The notes beneath the pieces were generated by a model. That model did not search any database. It saw nothing but the letters and a program-made list of their open reading frames with translations, and had not been told where the DNA came from. Source: a virus. From it: DNA of 64,000 nucleotides. Positions 60,801-64,000 of the stretch are shown piece after piece; within the stretch, counting starts at the first letter, position 1; every line of letters starts with the position of its first letter. A program made the translations under genes and the position numbers. The stretch spans positions 62,001 through 126,000 of the IMG/VR virus record IMGVR_UViG_3300024243_000006, one strand, 5' to 3'.

Positions 60801-60980
60801 CAAGAGTCTATGATCGAATACGTTAAGGGGCATGCATCCGGGGAGCTTGGCTCCCACACAACGGAGGCGTCATTGAAGACCGAATATTTGAAGAAGATCG
60901 CTAAGAGGCGCAAGTCTTGGGAGCGTATGATGTTAACGATGGGTGAGGCCGACATAGAGGTCGATGACCTCGTCGGCTGA
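54897..60980 (+). CDS. Giant protein of unknown function, 2027 residues
   Basis: The largest gene in the window, with no internal stop. It has scattered Cys clusters that could form zinc ribbons: CPTCTRP near 502, YACPF near 663, and VCPHGH near 1006. Other parts are acidic and helical (for example about 100-230 and 1700-1760). No polymerase, protease, nuclease or fibre motif was found. ATG start with AAGGCG upstream. A large virion protein is possible because phages of this size carry such proteins, but the zinc-like clusters are unusual for one. Confidence 0.6.
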   Translation: MHKIANEVTFANQQMVERIFSRMRDGEYADTVATLSAIHDLMSQQADLSVIDATKEVIGDNNFVQGFARYITHYIGEGQFRGVPFESLSESLYAFRAPAAIPEGEQVPEAATTEPAEEEGLSKPDFAEDLERIKTQKYPEAERERVMMSFKNLGLHLKKLHEATEEGDVELYAEQIRGTIEFLDSLVKYAPLDKKDESDPDSKKKGPSKKRGSKVVKAGETNLSEEDVANRMDTRVRVQEIPATLSMETLGSHAIVRGIEIVSETGLTTETIRQTEESLVQVMNNAKKAFVHFEQLTSGMIERHRQTRTKGKGSDKADSKVSNSVLIDFNNLIYAIKGVDLFVKKAIRAAIMDPENSISGVELAGLRDKLLVPQFVADKAFFSETIVLGLSYLAVRDVGLLYAGIKTWGDFEGDTYSSVVEDYGKDLHGGRSLEDDTTEYIFKLMWSKFRRMLSATSTDQAVNDSDPMKNFISNVLFQKGFVAQNLRRDLRSSESSKVNIAKCPTCTRPIKWSGKPLKDLDLIQSRGAYLPMYSFVGKRLKDDGRKTSFIITERHLEEGGPYPAPDSSKIGNASQMNETKADGSLTNKAKLLKRTRSVIDSYEGSKTWSEILELLYSNEPAEHEEGLQRRAGALAHLGAVRLRHKRKGGAGVPVMTDISTIMYACPFQKEEAETGFSKSDIFSPKDEITKIKTELQYPDDPETQAAVGAIFDKIDELNLSFAEAVMNDPDIEALIRGELEEAFDQAYDLAGVVRGEDEAEEEGEVGPAFSPSGCGLKLSPYEDDPSKMTYGSNSNPNVLQYTWNPREFDETQEAAAQKSLSGGYKFSKTIFRCPARIVDPSSTDLIKYKNVAIPKSGPSGIGSGAYVPPTNASGYAAYDEIENGTFSYLVCGASTSLSAFDKTSGGEGSIYTILRNLLNVIKGSSATGESVTNSQKNAAKNIIDFLILEGIDYMDLIKALEVADAPEPELATTARLKKCRIKKIEKMLVTAARQLPSQFSEIEELVLVCPHGHRFSLKQSVGFSETHVSVRMSGANKGYAAAKELYALTGIESLEAAKRIGVIVRAVDEEELKTFEDIGSENHSVEELAFVIPDELGNPVRWKFSPRITDLIKKNAFSEYPGAGQEDIPSSIEYSKVKFGGQFLADLIKEGAGSGSEEEIAAGKQAAADYRRDEDAGSETLSRAIEGIDSKDLASNIEALARSLRGALKIVITWNNRAIEPEFFNKVVANSDFSIEGVPEEILSIDGLFYTEDDGLDSAALSAVLTAFAPRLKTYIVATNAFQGEDYVGSATALATAALVDAVVQVANDTEHDIEFDLDLDSDNTEFEFVYAKLASFFEDYRADFQKLIPYITHSDERYVAKAQEIASKTPVLSIFYTIASYRTEKKGQERTRLREAYGKKIFLVAYARYLANAIAVVYNECMAPGRCIPGAYIGYNIGVDLSTTDKVLALTSGDLRIIEDNPNLRGANHGIVLRNVVAAYNGIIARMSIARNMAISPIGLAEAKKELLRQSGTSGDPLAHAVFSSAFPMQTVDFGMENLTYGSGNIPNAFGIRAGKGRALPSELHESEEEGVEPAVLPPAMLPVTRRDGSPVLDRAGQQKVIPAYLHPDSGFDSSKFQIGMCMGKTGKSLTWPLDHASDFVGFPLPFNRDKTATVTRAADAAVYDFRFVIDIEGVPQDISFLFRRGRMTKEEDGERKNKYLPILRELYSKLDTFEDQRGDALEDAKNSEEEDAINNHFDDAIRETQSALKQIPLFIKAGKSYVRNKASLGSSEPKWISEAHPTALLVAPNEALNLIKNVERFAGMLSVAPNQELLERFVIQVYGLGVVRDIVQEAQNKYTDEIAEIRAEDIFDTHIDGNTSSGKKMLSHINSSLSKVYSEHLGQYYDLIPSGADGTGSNLVLLEASVPSFKENRRSESGFEVVPDEGLGTPPSIGKLASRMNKNNSISDFFGRGAEGDVGMTYLQKAQESMIEYVKGHASGELGSHTTEASLKTEYLKKIAKRRKSWERMMLTMGEADIEVDDLVG

Positions 60981-61020
60981 TTCTCAGCAAGCTGAAAAAC
61001 AATTGAAATAGGAACTGAAA

Positions 61021-61437
61021 ATGACTGAAGGAACACTTGATGAGGTACTCGTTGATCTGTCTGAGAAGAAGGAGATTACTCCGGAAGCAATTCGCAGATT
61101 TTACAAAGAACTTGGAGAAGTAACGGAGACGATAAAGGCTGCTCGTGATGCCTTAAAAGAAGCGGTAAGTGACAACGAAGAGATCACCGGGATTGATGAA
61201 GAGATTGCGACCCTTAAGGAGCGCAGAAAAGAGATCATTGAGACAAATCCCGTACTCGTCGGGTACAAGGGCGAGCTTGACGATGCCACTGGTGACCGCA
61301 AGGATTTAGTGGCTGACGCTAAGCGCGACGGAATCCCCAGGAAGGAGATCACCACGGCAGAAAAAATGCTCAAGGGCGACATCGATCCTGAGGTCACCAC
61401 CGAGGTATATCTCAACATTGCCGACTTGGTTGGCTAA
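61021..61437 (+). CDS. Coiled-coil protein
   Basis: A 138-residue acidic protein with a long coiled coil at about 25-75 (IDEEIATLKERRKEII). ATG start after TAGGAACTG. Such small coiled-coil proteins occur in phage replication and scaffold modules. No further assignment. Confidence 0.6.
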   Translation: MTEGTLDEVLVDLSEKKEITPEAIRRFYKELGEVTETIKAARDALKEAVSDNEEITGIDEEIATLKERRKEIIETNPVLVGYKGELDDATGDRKDLVADAKRDGIPRKEITTAEKMLKGDIDPEVTTEVYLNIADLVG

Positions 61438-61457
61438 ATCAATTTTCGGAGAAACAA

Positions 61458-61832
61458 ATGAATGATTTCTTTTTGACTCGTTACGTGATCTGTGATTTAT
61501 TTACCGAGGAAGATGTCGTATTTTTTTCTGATTCAGATTATCATTGGGATTCAGGAGTTGCTTACGATGAGTTTGATGAATCTGCCCTTTTCAAAACTGA
61601 AGAGGAAGCAGATGAGGCGCTTAGAAAAATTCAAGATGATTTCATTAATAGCGGGACTCCGTCTAGCGAGTTAGATTTCACAATCCTTGAAATCAATCTT
61701 CTGCATGGTATTGCAGCAGAAATTAGAAAAGAAATGGTTTCTATTTACGGTTCATCCTTAACGGAATATTCTGCTGACGTAGATATGGCTATTGCTATTG
61801 TGAAGTTGTTAAGAAAAAAGAAGATATTATGA
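61458..61832 (+). CDS. Hypothetical acidic protein
   Basis: A 124-residue acidic protein with ATG after CGGAGAAAC. Strand-rich N-terminal part and helical C-terminal part, no motif. Its stop overlaps the HD hydrolase start. Confidence 0.55.
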   Translation: MNDFFLTRYVICDLFTEEDVVFFSDSDYHWDSGVAYDEFDESALFKTEEEADEALRKIQDDFINSGTPSSELDFTILEINLLHGIAAEIRKEMVSIYGSSLTEYSADVDMAIAIVKLLRKKKIL

Positions 61833-62374
61833 GTTGGTGCCAAACATATACCGGCCAAATATCATACCCATTGGAGCCGGAGCGTGAGCAGGTTATATCC
61901 TTAGAAGATATAGCTCATGCTCTGGCGCACCAATGTAGGTATAATGGACACTGCAAAAGCTTCTATTCTGTTGCTGAGCATTCAGTTTATGTTGCAGAAG
62001 AGATATATCGCAAGACGAGCAGCTACGAAGACGCCATGAAGGGCTTGTTACATGATGCGACGGAAGCATACCTTGGCGATATGCCGAGACCGATCAAGGC
62101 TTTGATCCCTCAGTTTCAGGAAATTGAGGCAGAGTGGCATAAGAAAATCTTTGCTCATTTCAAATTAAGTGAAGAGATGCCGTCGATTGTAAAAGAGGTT
62201 GACATTCAGTTGCTTTACACTGAAGCTCAACAGATCATGGTTTGGCCACCGCCACAATCATGGTATTTTCCAGATAACATACAAGGAATTGACGTACAAA
62301 TTGAGTGCGTAAGTCCCGAAAGGGCAGAGAGAATGTTCTTAAATCACTTCTCTCGATACAATAAAAATCTCTAA
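61829..62374 (+). CDS. HD-domain phosphohydrolase (YfbR/DatZ-like)
   Basis: A 181-residue protein. SVAEHSVYVAEE gives the first His, LLHDATEAYLGDMPRPIK the HD pair, and VDIQLLYTEA the distal Asp. The fold resembles YfbR-type 5'-nucleotidases and phage DatZ, which removes dATP in 2-aminoadenine phages. It therefore probably cuts a (deoxy)nucleotide. ATG overlaps the previous stop and the gene lies directly before the DNA polymerase gene. Confidence 0.83.
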   Translation: MSWCQTYTGQISYPLEPEREQVISLEDIAHALAHQCRYNGHCKSFYSVAEHSVYVAEEIYRKTSSYEDAMKGLLHDATEAYLGDMPRPIKALIPQFQEIEAEWHKKIFAHFKLSEEMPSIVKEVDIQLLYTEAQQIMVWPPPQSWYFPDNIQGIDVQIECVSPERAERMFLNHFSRYNKNL

Positions 62375-62410
62375 ATTGATAGAGTACACGAAAACTAAGG
62401 AAGTTTAACC

Positions 62411-64000
62411 ATGGGTTCTTCAGGCAAAGCAGCGCCGTTCGTGTCATTACATAACCATACTGAATTGGGTTCCCCATTAGACGGGATGAATGACACCCAC
62501 GATTTATTCGTGAGGGCAAAAGAAATCGATCATGCAGCAGTGGCTGTCACTGATCACGGTACTATGACCGCAATATTCGATGCATGGGAAGCGTCAAAGA
62601 AAACGGGTGTACAGTTAATCCCAGGTATGGAAGCGTATTTCGCTAACGATTTATCAGTAAGGAAGAGTAACCATATGGTCTTCCTTGCCAAGAATGAAAT
62701 AGGATACAAAAACCTCTTGAGGCTTAGCTATGAGTCCTTCAAGAATCAGGTAAACAGCTACATGGGCAAAAAGGTTCCGAGAGTATCTTGGAAACACATT
62801 GAGAAGTGGAATGAAGGTGTCATTTGCCTTACTGCTTGCTCCAATGGACTTATCGCCAAAACATTGATTACAGAAGAAGATGAGGCCAAAGCTATTTGCC
62901 ATATGAATAGGCTTAACAATATCTTCAAAGATAATTTTTATCTTGAAATCCAGCCGCACTCCCTATATCACACGAATAAAAATGGAAGTGTTATTGATCA
63001 AGGCGCTTTGAATTCTGCAATGGTTCGCCTATCTCACGATATGGGGATTCCATACGTCGTCACTTGCGATGCTCATTACAGAGATGCAGAGCACGCTAAG
63101 TATCATGATTTCATGCTTGCTGTGAAAGATAAAGCGGCTGTAGATGATCCTGACAGATTCCGTTACGGAGTTCAGGACATGTATCTTAAGACTCACGAAG
63201 AGATTGTCTCTCACTTTGGTCCTGCTATCGCACAGAAAGGAATGGATAATTCGATGAAGATCCTTGCCGAGTGTGAGAATCCAACATATCTTGAGCCAAA
63301 AGGACCGATCCTTCCAAAGTTTCCTGTTAGAGATGAGCCTGACTATAAGGCATTCTCTGGTTGGAGAGAAAAGAAGGCTGCTCATGTCGAAGAGGATAAA
63401 GCGTATCTTCGTTACAAGTGCATGGAAGGGTTCAAAAACATATTCCCAATGTTGCCACTTGAGCAAAAAAGAGAATATTGGGACAGAGTTAAAAAGGAGC
63501 TTGTCATCCTTGAAGATAAGGATTTCTCTTCTTACATGCTCATTGTTGCAGACTACACAAATTGGGCAAAAGAGCATATGCCTGTCGGACCAGCGAGAGG
63601 CTGTTTAGTTGGAAAAACTCATGTTATTATGAAAAATGAAGTCAAAAGGCTTGATCATATAGAAGTAGGTGACGAGCTATTTTCTCATAGCGGAAAGATT
63701 CGAAAAGTTACAGATACTATGAAGTATGAGGTAGACGAAAACCTTTTAGAAATAGAGACATACTACGGAGATTCAGACCCCCTTGTATTAACAAAAGATC
63801 ATAAGGTTTTTGCCCAAAAGGCTTTGCGTCCTGATAATTACAATAATTGGGCTGATTCCACTAAAAAAGCGAGAGCTTCTTGGAAGAAGCCGACTTCGGA
63901 TATTGAAGAGATTAGCGCAGAAGACTTAAGGGTTGGGGACTGGATATTTTACCCAAATTTGGATTTTAAAGGTGAAAACAACCTGACTTGGAATATTAAA
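62411..64000 (+). CDS. dnaE: DNA polymerase III alpha subunit, partial, interrupted by an intein
   Basis: The open frame runs from ATG 62411 to the window edge. The N-terminus is the PHP domain (VSLHNHTELGSPLDG, TDHGTM, CDAHYRD), followed by the start of the C-family polymerase core (MLIVADYTNWAKE, VGPARG). The polymerase should replicate the phage genome. At the expected glycine-rich loop the frame turns into an intein at Cys398. The catalytic Asp residues and C-terminal domains lie beyond the window. Ribosome-binding site AAGGAAG. No PolA-type polymerase is in the window. Confidence 0.92.
   Translation, partial: MGSSGKAAPFVSLHNHTELGSPLDGMNDTHDLFVRAKEIDHAAVAVTDHGTMTAIFDAWEASKKTGVQLIPGMEAYFANDLSVRKSNHMVFLAKNEIGYKNLLRLSYESFKNQVNSYMGKKVPRVSWKHIEKWNEGVICLTACSNGLIAKTLITEEDEAKAICHMNRLNNIFKDNFYLEIQPHSLYHTNKNGSVIDQGALNSAMVRLSHDMGIPYVVTCDAHYRDAEHAKYHDFMLAVKDKAAVDDPDRFRYGVQDMYLKTHEEIVSHFGPAIAQKGMDNSMKILAECENPTYLEPKGPILPKFPVRDEPDYKAFSGWREKKAAHVEEDKAYLRYKCMEGFKNIFPMLPLEQKREYWDRVKKELVILEDKDFSSYMLIVADYTNWAKEHMPVGPARGCLVGKTHVIMKNEVKRLDHIEVGDELFSHSGKIRKVTDTMKYEVDENLLEIETYYGDSDPLVLTKDHKVFAQKALRPDNYNNWADSTKKARASWKKPTSDIEEISAEDLRVGDWIFYPNLDFKGENNLTWNIK
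63602..64000 (+). other. Intein N-terminal part inside dnaE
   Basis: Starts at the Cys that follows VGPARG. Block A features are CLVGKTHVI and IEVGDELFSHSGKIRKV; block B is DPLVLTKDHKVFA with the conserved Thr and His. The 133 residues seen are the splicing N-region; whether an endonuclease domain follows cannot be seen. Normal DnaE has Ser-x-x-G after VGPGRG, so the insertion is in the catalytic loop. Confidence 0.88.

Noticed and set aside
54897-60980. Calling the 2027-residue protein a virion RNA polymerase
   Set aside because: The DFDGD-type catalytic motif and other polymerase segments were not found; Cys clusters alone are not enough.
1-64000. CRISPR arrays, insertion sequences and integration sites
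   Set aside because: No regularly spaced repeats, no transposase motifs and no integrase were seen; the HNH and T5orf172-like genes are the only mobile-type genes.

Overview
The window reads as part of a very large tailed bacteriophage (jumbo phage) genome. Nearly all genes lie on the + strand, tightly packed with start/stop overlaps and clear Shine-Dalgarno sites. Many small unknown genes are interleaved with phage hallmarks: gp46/gp47-type SbcC/SbcD, a phage sigma factor, ThyX, an HU protein, HNH and GIY-YIG-like genes, fibre-like proteins, tRNAs and a tmRNA. It also carries functions usual only in big phages: a bacterial-type DNA polymerase III alpha subunit interrupted by an intein, GroEL, an FtsK-like motor, aspartate carbamoyltransferase, a PurA-family enzyme and an IMPDH/GMP-reductase-family enzyme. 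The host cannot be named from the sequence. No terminase, portal or major capsid gene is seen here.

Layout. 1-7.5 kb: small unknown genes with tRNA-Asp (two copies), tRNA-Leu and three tandem CCA-ending tRNA-like RNAs, then an SPFH lipoprotein, two membrane micro-ORFs and a phosphoesterase. 7.5-14.9 kb: pyrB, a sulfotransferase, an RNA ligase, a SohB-like protease and a SpoU methyltransferase. 14.9-20.9 kb: a fibre-like protein, the tmRNA with an adjacent HNH gene, a run of small genes and an AlkB-like dioxygenase. 20.9-31.2 kb: a lone minus-strand membrane protein, a nucleotidyltransferase-like protein, a second phosphoesterase, a DNA methyltransferase, groEL and two large probably structural proteins. 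31.3-45 kb: the PurA-family enzyme, a DHH phosphoesterase, an exported metalloprotease, the IMPDH/GMPR-family enzyme, a MoxR/VWA pair, an M16 protease, ThyX, a KH protein, HNH, HU and a second fibre-like protein. 45-64 kb: the replication and expression block with FtsK-like ATPase, CHC2 zinc domain, SbcD, SbcC, a RecB-like nuclease, the sigma factor, a 2027-residue unknown protein, an HD phosphohydrolase and DnaE.

How it fits together. The phage appears to supply its own nucleotide supply line (PyrB, ThyX, PurA-like, GuaB/C-like, HD hydrolase), polymerase and recombination nucleases, a translation-maintenance set (tRNAs, tmRNA, RNA ligase, SpoU, KH protein) and an unusual number of proteases. 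A 30-nt motif recurs six times with fixed spacing. Four copies stand upstream of genes or operons after a terminator or gap, one overlaps the end of pyrB, and one faces the 3' end of the minus-strand gene. It is a strong candidate for a promoter class read by the phage sigma factor.
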